DNA of 47,262 nucleotides from Candidatus Bathyarchaeia archaeon (GTDB lineage Archaea > Thermoproteota > Bathyarchaeia > Hecatellales > Hecatellaceae). The notes under the pieces are model-generated. The model worked only from the letters and a program-made list of their open reading frames with translations. It did no database searches and was not told the DNA's origin. The number at the start of each line of letters is the position of its first letter. Positions within the stretch are counted from its first letter, which is position 1. This document shows positions 9,349 to 17,218 of this stretch, piece after piece. The position numbers and the translations under genes were made by a program. The stretch spans positions 1-47,262 of the forward strand of contig JAVZMI010000010.1 in assembly GCA_038883335.1 (NCBI GenBank). The letters run 5' to 3'.

Positions 9349-9356
9349 TTTATAAT
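9349..9356 (+). promoter_or_regulatory. Probable TATA box of the UXS-like gene
   Basis: TTTATAAT lies about 34 bases before the TTG at 9383. Archaeal transcription begins about 25 bases after the TATA box, so a start at TTG 9356 would lie upstream of the transcript. This argues for a start at 9383 or later. Confidence 0.45.
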
Positions 9357-9382
9357 TGTGGCGAGTATATGGGGGGCTTTGG

Positions 9383-10405
9383 TTGGAACGAATAGTCCAA
9401 GTTGACATAGAGAGAGTTGCCTCTAAGGTTCCTCCAGATCTTGCGGGTATGAAGATTCTCGTAACTGGAGGCGCCGGTTTCTTGGGGAGCTGGCTCTGTG
9501 ATCTGCTGGTGGAGGCACGCGCGGAGGTATGGTGCTTGGATAACTTGGCTACTGGAGTATTGGAGAACATAGCACACCTTAGAAGGCTTGAGAATTTCCA
9601 TTTCATCCAAGGCGATGCAGAAACCTTCCGTCTTGATCAGAAACTGGATTTGATACTCCATCTTGCGAGTAGAGCGTCACCGGAAGAATATCAGATGCAC
9701 CCAATCGAGACCCTGAAGGCAAACTCCTTGGGGACGCTTGGAATGCTTGAAACAGCTAGGAGGTATGGAGCTACATTCTTATACGCTTCGACGAGCGAGG
9801 TTTACGGTGACGCCCAAATCATACCTACACCTGAGACCTACTGGGGGCACGTCAACCCCGTGGGTCCACGCTCCTGTTACGATGAGGGCAAACGTTTCGG
9901 GGAGGCTCTTTGCGTGGCCTACATTCGTGAGTATGGGCTTGATGTGAGGGTTGTGAGGATCTTCAACACTTACGGGCCAAGGATCAGAGCAGACGGTGCT
10001 TACGCAAGGGCCCTCCCCAGGTTTATAACCCAAGCCCTTAGGGGCGCAGATATAACTGTCTACGGGGATGGCTCCCAGACGCGGAGCTTCTGCTACATAA
10101 CAGACACCCTAATAGGTATATGGGACATCTTAACTAATCCTAAGGCTAGAGGCGAAATATTCAATATAGGGAACCCTCACGAAATAACCATCCTCCAACT
10201 CGCCGAAAAGATAAAGGAGATAACCCAGAGCAAGTCGAAAATCACCTTCCACCCTCTACCCAGAGATGACCCGAAAAGGAGATGCCCCGACATAACCAAA
10301 GCCAAGACCATCCTAGGCTGGCAACCCGAGACAACGCTCGAAGAGGGGCTCACAAAGACGGTAAACTGGTTTAGATCGAAAAATATAGAACCCCGCCATC
10401 ACTGA
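9383..10405 (+). CDS. UDP-glucuronate decarboxylase-like (UDP-xylose synthase) SDR enzyme
   Basis: An extended SDR enzyme with NAD-binding motif [25 protein letters not shown], and the family signature [32 protein letters not shown] is the hallmark of UDP-glucuronate decarboxylases, with Tyr-x3-Lys as catalytic pair. The C-terminal half has [16 protein letters not shown], the usual end block. It would convert UDP-glucuronate made by the Ugd encoded at 11536-12876 to UDP-xylose. A 4-epimerase or other SDR activity is the alternative. The start is chosen from the TATA box at 9349; the domain itself begins at an ATG at 9449, the next candidate. It is divergent from the DPM-like gene. Confidence 0.82.
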   Translation: MERIVQVDIERVASKVPPDLAGMKILVTGGAGFLGSWLCDLLVEARAEVWCLDNLATGVLENIAHLRRLENFHFIQGDAETFRLDQKLDLILHLASRASPEEYQMHPIETLKANSLGTLGMLETARRYGATFLYASTSEVYGDAQIIPTPETYWGHVNPVGPRSCYDEGKRFGEALCVAYIREYGLDVRVVRIFNTYGPRIRADGAYARALPRFITQALRGADITVYGDGSQTRSFCYITDTLIGIWDILTNPKARGEIFNIGNPHEITILQLAEKIKEITQSKSKITFHPLPRDDPKRRCPDITKAKTILGWQPETTLEEGLTKTVNWFRSKNIEPRHH

Positions 10406-10596
10406 AACTTAAACCTTTAAAAAAAGGCAGCCGGCACGGCGCTAGTTTTTTCAAAAAAATCGATGCTTGAGATCACAGAGAGGTTAAACTGTTTCGCGCC
10501 GTTAAGTGTGGTAGAACTTTAGCTGCAAGTTGAGCTCGGGAGTTTTGGGTTTTGGGCATGTGACCTTTCCGGGCAGGGCTTTGCTGGCGAACACTA

Positions 10597-11454
10597 CTAA
10601 GCCTTGGAGCGTTCGTAGGAGAGACGGAGGGCTTCCCAGTAGCTTGCAGGCTCCCCTACATCGACACGGAGTTCGCCGGGGAGGAGTTTGACGGCGTACA
10701 CGCCGAAGCCCCAGCTCACCAACATCTGGATGGCATCTGTCAACTGGATCTCCCCACCGTTGTCGGCTGAGACCTTTTCTAACGCTTTGAAAATTATTGG
10801 GTTGAAGAGGTAAACAGCGACGACTGCGAGGTTGGAGGGTGGTATCTGAGGCTTCTCTACTATTCTCTTCACCCTATAGACGCCCTCACATGCGGGCTCC
10901 CCTTCTATGACCCCGTAGGGTCGAGGGTTCTCAACCTCATCCACGAGGAAGGTTGCCTCCGCCCTGAACTCATCTTGAACCTTCAATATACGCTCTAGGA
11001 TCGACCCCCTACTCGTAGAGATGTAAGTATCACCCGCATATACAAAGAAGTCTTCATCCTTCACGAAGGGGCGAGCTCTATAGACAGCGTCACCGAAACC
11101 TCTAGGCCCAGGTTGGCTTACCCAGACTATGGTGGACTCGTCGATCATCTTAAAGAATCGTTCAATCTCACTGGCGCATTCACTCCGATTCTTCGCCTTT
11201 AGGAGCGAGATCACTTGGTGATCTTGGGTGAAATGGTCCTCGATCGCCCTCTTCGCCTTTCCGGTAATGAAACAGAACTCTCGGATGCCGCTGTCGAAGA
11301 GTTGTTCGAAGGCAAGTTGGAGTATGGGTTTGACGTAGATTTTGCCATCTCTCCCCTTTGCGAAGATGGGGAGCATCTCCTTCGGCTGCTCAATCGTTGC
11401 TGGAAACAACCTCGTCCCTAAGCCTGCTGCAGGAATCACAGCTCTCCTAACCAT
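10597..11454 (-). CDS. galU: UTP-glucose-1-phosphate uridylyltransferase (GalU-type)
   Basis: A nucleotidyltransferase that makes UDP-glucose from UTP and glucose-1-phosphate. The N-terminal signature AVIPAAGLGTRLFPATIEQP and the nearby PKEMLPI Lys motif are nearly invariant in GalU. FVYAGDTYIS holds the metal-binding Asp, and VVAVYLFNP, GGEIQLTDAI and AVKLLPGELRVDVGEP are typical later blocks. I start at the ATG at 11454, because the open frame upstream carries a hydrophobic extension unlike the family. That gives about 285 residues, close to bacterial GalU. It lies 81 bases downstream of ugd on the same strand, so the pair would form UDP-glucose and then UDP-glucuronate. Confidence 0.93.
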   Translation of the reverse strand: MVRRAVIPAAGLGTRLFPATIEQPKEMLPIFAKGRDGKIYVKPILQLAFEQLFDSGIREFCFITGKAKRAIEDHFTQDHQVISLLKAKNRSECASEIERFFKMIDESTIVWVSQPGPRGFGDAVYRARPFVKDEDFFVYAGDTYISTSRGSILERILKVQDEFRAEATFLVDEVENPRPYGVIEGEPACEGVYRVKRIVEKPQIPPSNLAVVAVYLFNPIIFKALEKVSADNGGEIQLTDAIQMLVSWGFGVYAVKLLPGELRVDVGEPASYWEALRLSYERSKA

Positions 11455-11535
11455 AAGACACACGACCACGACCGAGAATGATCTATCCATCACCACAATA
11501 AATTGCTTACGTGACGGAATACGCCTGCCAGATGC

Positions 11536-12876
11536 CTATTTAGGCCCCAACCCTATGGCTGCATAAGTCAGTTTTCCACGGAACTCGGCTGGGTTGTAAA
11601 TCTTTCTGCCGTCAACAATGACCGGCCTCCTCATCCTAGCTTTGAAGTCCTCCGGCCTAAGTCTCTTAAACTCCTCCCACTCGGTCACAATGATACAGCA
11701 TTCGGCGTCGTTTATTGCCTCGAGGGCGGAGGAGGCGTATCTGATTTTGTCGCCAAGGACAACCTTAACCTCTGGGATTGCCACGGGGTCGTATCCAACC
11801 ACCTCCGAACCTTCCTCAAGTAGGCGACTGATTATCTTGAGAGAGGCGGCCTCCCTGATGTCGCTGGTCCCAGGCTTAAAAGACAACCCAAGAAGTGCAA
11901 CCCTCCGCCCTTTTAGGTCGCCCAGGAGATTTCTGGCAATTTCAATACCTCGAAGAGGTTGCGAGTCGTTTACCTTGAGGACTGCCTTTAATATGTCTGG
12001 CTCATAGTTCAAGGTTTGGGAGAAGCTGATCAACGCTCTCAAATCTTTAGGGAAGCAGGAGCCACCGAAGCCAAGTCCTGCGTTCAGGAAGTTTGCGCCT
12101 ATCCGTTGGTCTAACCCGACACCTTTAGCTACCTCTGCCACATCTACGCCTGGAAGGAGCTCACAGATGTTGGCGATCTCGTTTATGAAGGAGATCTTAG
12201 CTGCGAGGAGGGCGTTGCTCGCATACTTCACCATCTCCGCAGATTCGAGACTCATACGAAGGATGGGAGGTTGCCTCTCACAGTAGAACCTCCTAAAAAT
12301 GTCTTCTAGGATGTTGCCAGACTTCGCGTCATACTCGCCAATTACGACTCTGTCAGGGTTGAACGTGTCATGGAGAGCTGATCCCTCCTTAAAGAACTCA
12401 GGACTCATAGCTAGCCCGAAGCCTACTCCAGCCACCTTACCAGAGGCAGCCTCAAGGGCAGGCTTGACTAAGTTGCGGGTGGTCCCAGGAACTACCGTAC
12501 TCTTAACAGTCACGAGATGGTAATCCGCCTTCTTCAGCAAGGCTGCCCCTATCTCCACCGCCGACTGCTTCACATAGGTTAAATCGATGCTACCATCTGG
12601 CCGGCTTGGTGTTCCTACGGCGATGAAGGTTACGTCACTACTGAGGACGGCCTCTTCTACGCTGTCTACACACCTGAGAAGACCGCTGTCTAATCCCTTC
12701 TGGATTAGGGGCTCCACTCCGGGCTCGTAAAATGGAGTTCTCCCAGCCTTGACTGAGACTACTTTGCCCTTATCTTGGTCGACTGCATAAACTCTAAAAC
12801 CTCTATCAGCAAAGCTGACAGAGGTTGCCAGCCCTACGAACCCCAAACCTATAACCGATATACTCTCAATAAACAT
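11536..12876 (-). CDS. ugd: UDP-glucose 6-dehydrogenase
   Basis: A 446-residue member of the UDP-glucose/GDP-mannose dehydrogenase family. The NAD-binding GLGFVGLATSVSFADRG is at the N-terminus. VGTPSRPDGSIDLTYV and FGGSCFPKDLRAL follow, the latter with the catalytic Cys of this family. LSFKPGTSDIREAASLKI begins the C-terminal substrate domain. It oxidises UDP-glucose twice to UDP-glucuronate with two NAD+. The product would feed the UXS-like enzyme at 9383-10405 or be used directly by glycosyltransferases. GDP-mannose or UDP-HexNAc dehydrogenases are paralogues, but GalU next door supports UDP-glucose. Start ATG at 12876, length normal. Confidence 0.93.
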   Translation of the reverse strand: MFIESISVIGLGFVGLATSVSFADRGFRVYAVDQDKGKVVSVKAGRTPFYEPGVEPLIQKGLDSGLLRCVDSVEEAVLSSDVTFIAVGTPSRPDGSIDLTYVKQSAVEIGAALLKKADYHLVTVKSTVVPGTTRNLVKPALEAASGKVAGVGFGLAMSPEFFKEGSALHDTFNPDRVVIGEYDAKSGNILEDIFRRFYCERQPPILRMSLESAEMVKYASNALLAAKISFINEIANICELLPGVDVAEVAKGVGLDQRIGANFLNAGLGFGGSCFPKDLRALISFSQTLNYEPDILKAVLKVNDSQPLRGIEIARNLLGDLKGRRVALLGLSFKPGTSDIREAASLKIISRLLEEGSEVVGYDPVAIPEVKVVLGDKIRYASSALEAINDAECCIIVTEWEEFKRLRPEDFKARMRRPVIVDGRKIYNPAEFRGKLTYAAIGLGPK

Positions 12877-12982
12877 ACTCCCACCAGACAGCCAACAATC
12901 CAGTTAACGTGGAATCTAATAGTTTAGCCTACCTCTATACCTTTTAACTTCTCCCATCCTGATCTCATGTGGGGTTGTATCC

Positions 12983-13207
12983 GTGGGCAGGGGTCCGAAG
13001 ATACGCCGCCGGATAGTTCGGCAGTATTACCAGAGATTCCAGAGAGTTGACCCTGCGACCGGTAAGGTGGAAGTTGGTTACAAGCGCCGCTATGTGAGAG
13101 TCGTGTATGAGGTAAGATTCCCGAAAGGGCTGGATGTAAGCGACCTCGTAGGTAAGGAAATCGAGTTCACACGCAGAGACGGGGAGATCATCATAAGGGC
13201 TCATTGA
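12983..13207 (+). CDS. Small basic protein, unknown function
   Basis: 74 residues from GTG 12983. The N-terminus is very basic (GRGPKIRRRIVRQYYQRF), followed by a short beta-rich half (YVRVVYEVRFPKGLDV and KEIEFTRRDGEIIIRAH) that looks like a small barrel or strand-helix-strand. A TATA-like ACCTCTATACC lies about 45-50 bases upstream. Whether it is host or viral is undecided: it sits between ugd and the virus control region. The composition suggests nucleic-acid binding, but no family is recognised. Confidence 0.6.
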   Translation: MGRGPKIRRRIVRQYYQRFQRVDPATGKVEVGYKRRYVRVVYEVRFPKGLDVSDLVGKEIEFTRRDGEIIIRAH

Positions 13208-13331
13208 GCTGTACCCTGCAAATCAAAGGTTAACTCATACTGGGTAAGATTGAAGGTTTACAGCTTTGAGGTTGAAATAAATCCGCCCATCTAGGAGCCC
13301 GCATGAAAGCCCTATGAGGCTAGTGAATTTT

Positions 13332-13429
13332 ACGAGTTCTTATAAAACTCGTTTAAATGCCATTTGACACCTCCTTCCGAGGGAGGTATTCATTTCGAAA
13401 TAAACGTATGCTAGGTTACTCGGCGAGTA
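13332..13429. promoter_or_regulatory. Cluster of inverted repeats around a TATA box (control region)
   Basis: Four dyads occur in 100 bases: ACGAGTT-7-AACTCGT (13332-13352) whose spacer holds TTATAAAA; ACCTCC-7-GGAGGT (13369-13387); ATTTCGAAAT (13392-13401); and TACTCG-G-CGAGTA (13417-13429), only 6 bases before the TTG of the ribbon-helix-helix-like gene. The arrangement resembles an autoregulated operator region. Binding is inferred. Confidence 0.5.
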
Positions 13430-13435
13430 GCGAGG

Positions 13436-13720
13436 TTGTCAATTAAACCTATACCTAACCCTTACGGGATTCACTTCAAGGTGTCTGCGTTGGCGTATAA
13501 ACCTGGTAGACCGCCTGCCACAATTGAACCTCGAAAAGATCCCACTCGGACACGAAACGTTAGCTTACCTGGCTCACTTTGGAAGCTGGTGGAGTACGTC
13601 CAGCGAGTAAGAGGCGACCCTACGTTGAGTGCAACTGTCAGAACCCTCCTCATACAGTCTCTCTGCCAACTTGACCTCTTGCCAGAAGAAACAAAGAGGG
13701 CACACGGGTTTAAGCAATAA
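13436..13720 (+). CDS. Ribbon-helix-helix-like small regulator candidate
   Basis: 94 residues from TTG 13436. After a proline-rich N-terminus, residues about 40-80 read RNVSLPGSLWKLVEYVQRVR, then TLSATVRTLLIQSL. This is a short strand, a helix, and a second helix starting at a Ser/Thr cap, the layout of CopG/MetJ DNA-binding proteins. Its position at the left end of the virus cassette, directly behind a cluster of dyads, suggests a repressor controlling its own promoter. The match is by pattern only, since RHH proteins have little sequence identity. Confidence 0.55.
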   Translation: MSIKPIPNPYGIHFKVSALAYKPGRPPATIEPRKDPTRTRNVSLPGSLWKLVEYVQRVRGDPTLSATVRTLLIQSLCQLDLLPEETKRAHGFKQ

Positions 13721-13773
13721 CAGGCAGCAACCAGCGACAATCATCGGTAACGCCACGGTTTCTTTCGTCACGA

Positions 13774-13839
13774 CTTATATATTTTTTAACCCTCTGCTAC
13801 TCTCGTCGAACTTTCGCCTGCCCCAACGGTTGGTTGGGG
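13774..13839 (+). promoter_or_regulatory. Strong TATA box and leader hairpin before the structural operon
   Basis: CTTATATATT at 13774-13783 is a near-ideal archaeal TATA box, predicting a transcript start near 13806. The leader then contains a hairpin, CCCCAAC-ggttg-GTTGGGG (13821-13839), upstream of the small gene at 13866. It probably drives the downstream virus operon. Confidence 0.55.
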
Positions 13840-13865
13840 ATGTGTGCGGGTTAGGGGCGACCAGT

Positions 13866-14048
13866 ATGACTCATAGAGGTCGTAGATCAGCTGCGGGTGA
13901 GGAGAGGCGGCGACTTTGGCGGGAAGCTTACTATGATGTTGAGCGCGCTGAAGAGATCGCCATGGGCGACTACCCAAGCCTTAGGATAGAGCGTGGTGAG
14001 GTTTTAAGGAGCCCCACCTACCTCAACCCCAGCCTCAGAGGAGGATAA
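13866..14048 (+). CDS. Small charged viral protein, unknown function
   Basis: 60 residues from ATG 13866, highly charged, starting MTHRGRRSAAGEERRRLWRE and ending in a Pro/Gly-rich tail. The frame is open further upstream, but those starts lie before or at the predicted transcript start, so I take the ATG. The next gene begins two bases after its stop. No family recognised. Confidence 0.5.
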   Translation: MTHRGRRSAAGEERRRLWREAYYDVERAEEIAMGDYPSLRIERGEVLRSPTYLNPSLRGG

Positions 14049-14049
14049 C

Positions 14050-14838
14050 GTGGAGAGGCCAAGGTGGGGCCTCCCTAGGCGCCTCTTCACAGGGCCCAGC
14101 TACCGAACGCCGGGAAGCGCCCACGTTGAGGAGGCAAACCCCACAAAGGTCAGCCTTAGGATGCAGGCTTACAATCTACTGGCACCACACGAGGTGGTTC
14201 TCGATCTCTTCGCGGGCAAAGGTCTGCTCTCTTGGCTCTACGCAAAAGGATGCCGCCGCCTCATCTCTGTCGAGAAGAACCCTGAATACTTCAAAGTTCT
14301 GAAACGTAATATGTCCGAGTATCCTCACGCTATCTGCCTCCAGCGGGACAACCTCGAGTTCCTTGAGTCAGGCGATCTAGCTGAGTTGGAGGGGCACATC
14401 ACATATGTTGACTTCGACGCCTTCGGATGCCCTTCGCTCCAGGTGCAGCGGTTCTTCGAGCGGTATAGAGTTGAGAGGGCTATGGTAGTCAGTCTTACCG
14501 ACGGCATCCTCTTCAACTTCCGCCGGCATGGAAGTGCTGATCTCCGTCGCTACTATCTACAAGACTTTTATGTGGGAGGAGAACCTGAGTGCGGTGTGAC
14601 TCAGAGTCTCGGCGAATATCTCTTCACAATTCAGTCCAACTTCATCAATATCCTCTGTATGCGCTGGGGGCTAGCTGCTCATCCGCTGTATTTCAAAGTG
14701 AATGAGAGGAGTACTGCCACTTACTCCAGCTACCTGATACTGCCTAGAATTGTAGGGGTAGTGGACTTCAAAAGATATGTGGGCTTGAGGAGGTTGAAGG
14801 TTGGAACTGCAGCAACGTCCATCCAAGGAAGTGCTTGA
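14050..14838 (+). CDS. Trm1-like class I SAM methyltransferase, viral
   Basis: 262 residues from GTG 14050, with a good Shine-Dalgarno (GAGGAGG) before it. The SAM-binding motif I is VVLDLFAGKGLLS (about 49-61), motif II is ISVEKNPEYF, and the motif-IV position reads DFDAFGCPS (121-129). That last block resembles the DxDPFGxP of tRNA (guanine-26-N2)-dimethyltransferase Trm1 rather than DNA adenine methylase DPPY. Archaeal Trm1 is longer (about 380 residues) and has a C-terminal domain missing here. It may modify tRNA, another RNA or DNA; which one is not decided by sequence. It is the first enzyme of the virus cassette. Confidence 0.75.
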   Translation: MERPRWGLPRRLFTGPSYRTPGSAHVEEANPTKVSLRMQAYNLLAPHEVVLDLFAGKGLLSWLYAKGCRRLISVEKNPEYFKVLKRNMSEYPHAICLQRDNLEFLESGDLAELEGHITYVDFDAFGCPSLQVQRFFERYRVERAMVVSLTDGILFNFRRHGSADLRRYYLQDFYVGGEPECGVTQSLGEYLFTIQSNFINILCMRWGLAAHPLYFKVNERSTATYSSYLILPRIVGVVDFKRYVGLRRLKVGTAATSIQGSA

Positions 14839-15205
14839 CGTACTCGGTAGGCTTCAACCCGACCACTACGTCGAGGTGACATGGTGTGACGCATGTGAGA
14901 TGCGGGATGCGACACCTGAGGATATAGAGCGAGACTACCACACGCAAATAGTAGTTACCGGCCGCGTCTATGGGATTAGGGACAACTATCTCATCCTCAT
15001 CAGCGAGGAGACCTTCTATGGCTACCGGTTTCTCAGCATCCCAACTGGAATAATCGAGAAGATCAGAGTCCTCACTAGGAAATCCAAGAAGAAGCCGTTG
15101 CGAATATTAAAGTCGGGGTTAGCCTATAAGGTGGTCTACATACATGTTAAGTCCTCTGAAAAGTCGCAGGCTGACTTTAAAGGGCTTCGCCTTATACGAG
15201 TATGA
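14801..15205 (+). CDS. Viral protein of unknown function, beta-rich
   Basis: 134 residues from TTG 14801, overlapping the methyltransferase gene by 38 bases. It alternates short strands (HYVEVTWCDACEMRDATPE; QIVVTGRVYGIRDNYLILIS; GIIEKIRVLTRKSKKKPLR), suggesting a small barrel with a basic C-terminal half. The single CDAC pair is too little for a zinc site. The overlaps on both sides argue that it is translated. Function not recognised. Confidence 0.6.
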   Translation: MELQQRPSKEVLDVLGRLQPDHYVEVTWCDACEMRDATPEDIERDYHTQIVVTGRVYGIRDNYLILISEETFYGYRFLSIPTGIIEKIRVLTRKSKKKPLRILKSGLAYKVVYIHVKSSEKSQADFKGLRLIRV

Positions 15206-15722
15206 CTGGCGTGGCCTGGTCGCTCTTACAGCCCTAATAGGCTACATAACTCTGTTAGTCTTGAGGGCGCCGAATGTTGACGCGTTGGGCTTCGGCGTAG
15301 GTTTGGCGATGGGATGGTATTTCCGCGAGAAGTCATCCGACAGACAGCCATGGCTGATTGAGAGACCGTTGAAGATCCCCCGCGCTACGGAGAGGCACCC
15401 CATCTTTAAGCCGCTCAAGTCCAAGCTTATCAAGGCTCTTGAAGCTTTGGGCAACTATAATCCAGCTTGTGATGATGTGATTGTGGCGGAGATGGTCAAG
15501 ACGCTCATAGACATTCGCACCGTGGATAGAAAGATAGAGGAGCTTGAAGATTTGAGAGGGTTGCAGACGGCTTTCAAGGCTAAGGCTATGCTTTTGGAGA
15601 TGTTGAGCAAGCTCTCCGCGGAGTTGGCTATTAGCCGCCGGTATCGCCTCACCAGAGGTCAGGTTGCTGAGCTGAAAGAGGGCTTGGAACACCAGCTCAA
15701 AGAACTCCTCGTCCAGAATTAA
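15144..15722 (+). CDS. Membrane-anchored coiled-coil viral protein
   Basis: 192 residues from ATG 15144, overlapping the previous gene. Two hydrophobic segments lie near the N-terminus (GLVALTALIGYITLLVLRAP and ALGFGVGLAMGWYF, about residues 24-60). A helical, charged C-terminal half with heptad-like stretches follows (KIEELEDLRGLQTAFKAKAM; ELKEGLEHQLKELL). Its place two genes before the terminase would suit a small terminase subunit, but membrane helices argue against that. Function not recognised. Confidence 0.6.
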   Translation: MLSPLKSRRLTLKGFALYEYDWRGLVALTALIGYITLLVLRAPNVDALGFGVGLAMGWYFREKSSDRQPWLIERPLKIPRATERHPIFKPLKSKLIKALEALGNYNPACDDVIVAEMVKTLIDIRTVDRKIEELEDLRGLQTAFKAKAMLLEMLSKLSAELAISRRYRLTRGQVAELKEGLEHQLKELLVQN

Positions 15723-15743
15723 AACGTGTGAAAATGTTCGCAT

Positions 15744-15805
15744 ACGCGAGTCTGTCTAGTGTTGGTGGCAGGCAATTAGTCGTATCACCTAAAACGCGAG
15801 TCTGT
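15744..15805 (+). repeat. Pair of 12-bp direct repeats upstream of the terminase gene
   Basis: ACGCGAGTCTGT occurs at 15744-15755 and again at 15794-15805, exactly 50 bases apart, about five helical turns. The stretch has no gene. Repeats just before terL could be packaging (pac/cos) recognition or regulatory sites. Confidence 0.5.
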
Positions 15806-15863
15806 TAAACACCATAGGGGTTCTTTTATCAGCTGGGCTACGCAGGATATAGCTCTGGGTGAT

Positions 15864-17218
15864 GTGAAATCTCGAAGCTTACAAGTGAAGCAGCTGGTCT
15901 TCTTAGGGAGGCGGGAAGGAACGCAGCTAGGTTTGCTGAGCTCCTCCTCAAGTTCAAACCTGTGTCATACCAAAGAAAATTCCTAGAGGATAACTCTAAG
16001 AGGGTGGTGCTCAAATGGAGCCGTCAGAGCGGCAAGTCCACCTGCCTCGCTCTCAAGGCTCTCTGGTTTGCAGTCTGCCACACTCCAACCACAACTCTAA
16101 TAGTATCACCCTCGTTGCGTCAGAGCATCAACCTCCGCGACATAGTAACTAGGCTAATTGAGAGGATACCCCATGATGCTAGGCGCCTCATCGTCAAAAG
16201 GGCTTTAAGAACCACGATATACCTCTGGGAGGGGAGTCGAATAGTCGCGCTCCCAGCCAATCCTGATACACTCCGTGGCTATACGGCTCACATGATCCTT
16301 GTGGATGAGGCTGACTTCTTCCGTGACCCGGAAGGGATCTTCTATGGAACCCTTCACCCGATGCTCACCTCTACGGATGGTTGGCTTATCGTTTCCTCTA
16401 CACCCTGGAGCACGAAGGGCTTCTATTATAGGGTCTGTGGGGAAAATTCAGGATATAGCCGCCATTTCGCCAACTGGCGCGACGCCGTGGCGGCTGGCGT
16501 TGCGAAGGAGAGCATTGTCGAGGAGGCGCGGAAAAGCAGCCCGCCTGAGGTCTTCCGCCGCGAATATGAATGTGAGTTTGTGGAGGATGTTAACGTGTTT
16601 CTAAGTAGCGACCTGATCGCTCGGTGTATAGACCCAACGCCCTTGGTGGCTGGGCGAGACTGGGACTACTATCCATTTGAAGCTGAGCCCGAGGGTGAAT
16701 TTTACGTGGGCTGCGACTTCGGAAAGCACCAAGACTACAGTGTAGTGGCAGTTGTGGATCGTCGCCCCGATGGGACACTGCGGCTGGTTCACCTCTGGCG
16801 CCCAAGCTTAGAGACACCTTACGCTAGTGTAGTTGGCTACGTGAAAGCTCTTAGTGACCGGTATAATCATGTGGTCGGTGTGAAAGCGGACATGACTGGT
16901 GTAGGAGACTATATTGTCGAGGAGATGGCAAGAGCTGGCATTCCGAATGTGGAAGGCGTCAACTTCACCAGGGCCAGTAAAGAGGAGGTCGCGGTCCCTG
17001 TTAAGCAAGCCATGCTTCAAGGCCGAATCAAGATACCTTATGATCGCTGCCTAATCGCTGAGTTGAATGTGGAGCGTTACGAGATGAGTAAGGATGGCCA
17101 CTTCATCTTTTCCCATCCAGAACGAACGCATGATGACCGGTTCTGGGCTTTCATGTTGGCTTGCCACATGGCTCTTGAGAGTGTTGGCGGCGTGTTAAGT
17201 TGGAGGGAGAAGTTTTGA
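15864..17218 (+). CDS. terL: Terminase large subunit (genome packaging ATPase-nuclease); N-terminus apparently frameshifted
   Basis: From GTG 15962 the protein has 418 residues with all terminase motifs: Walker A RQSGKST (21-27), Walker B ILVDEAD (DE at 115-116), coupling motif SSTP (145-148), and RNase-H nuclease acids Asp252 (GCDFG), Asp310 (KADMTG) and Asp391/392 (HDDRFW). It packages DNA into proheads by ATP hydrolysis and cuts it. The same frame upstream, without a start codon, encodes a convincing N-terminal helix (TSEAAGLLREAGRNAARF, then LLLKFKPVSYQ). A GTG at 15864 would reach it if one A were added to the AAA at 15867-15869. So either the start is at 15962 or a base is missing. The coordinates assume the longer form. 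Confidence 0.92.
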
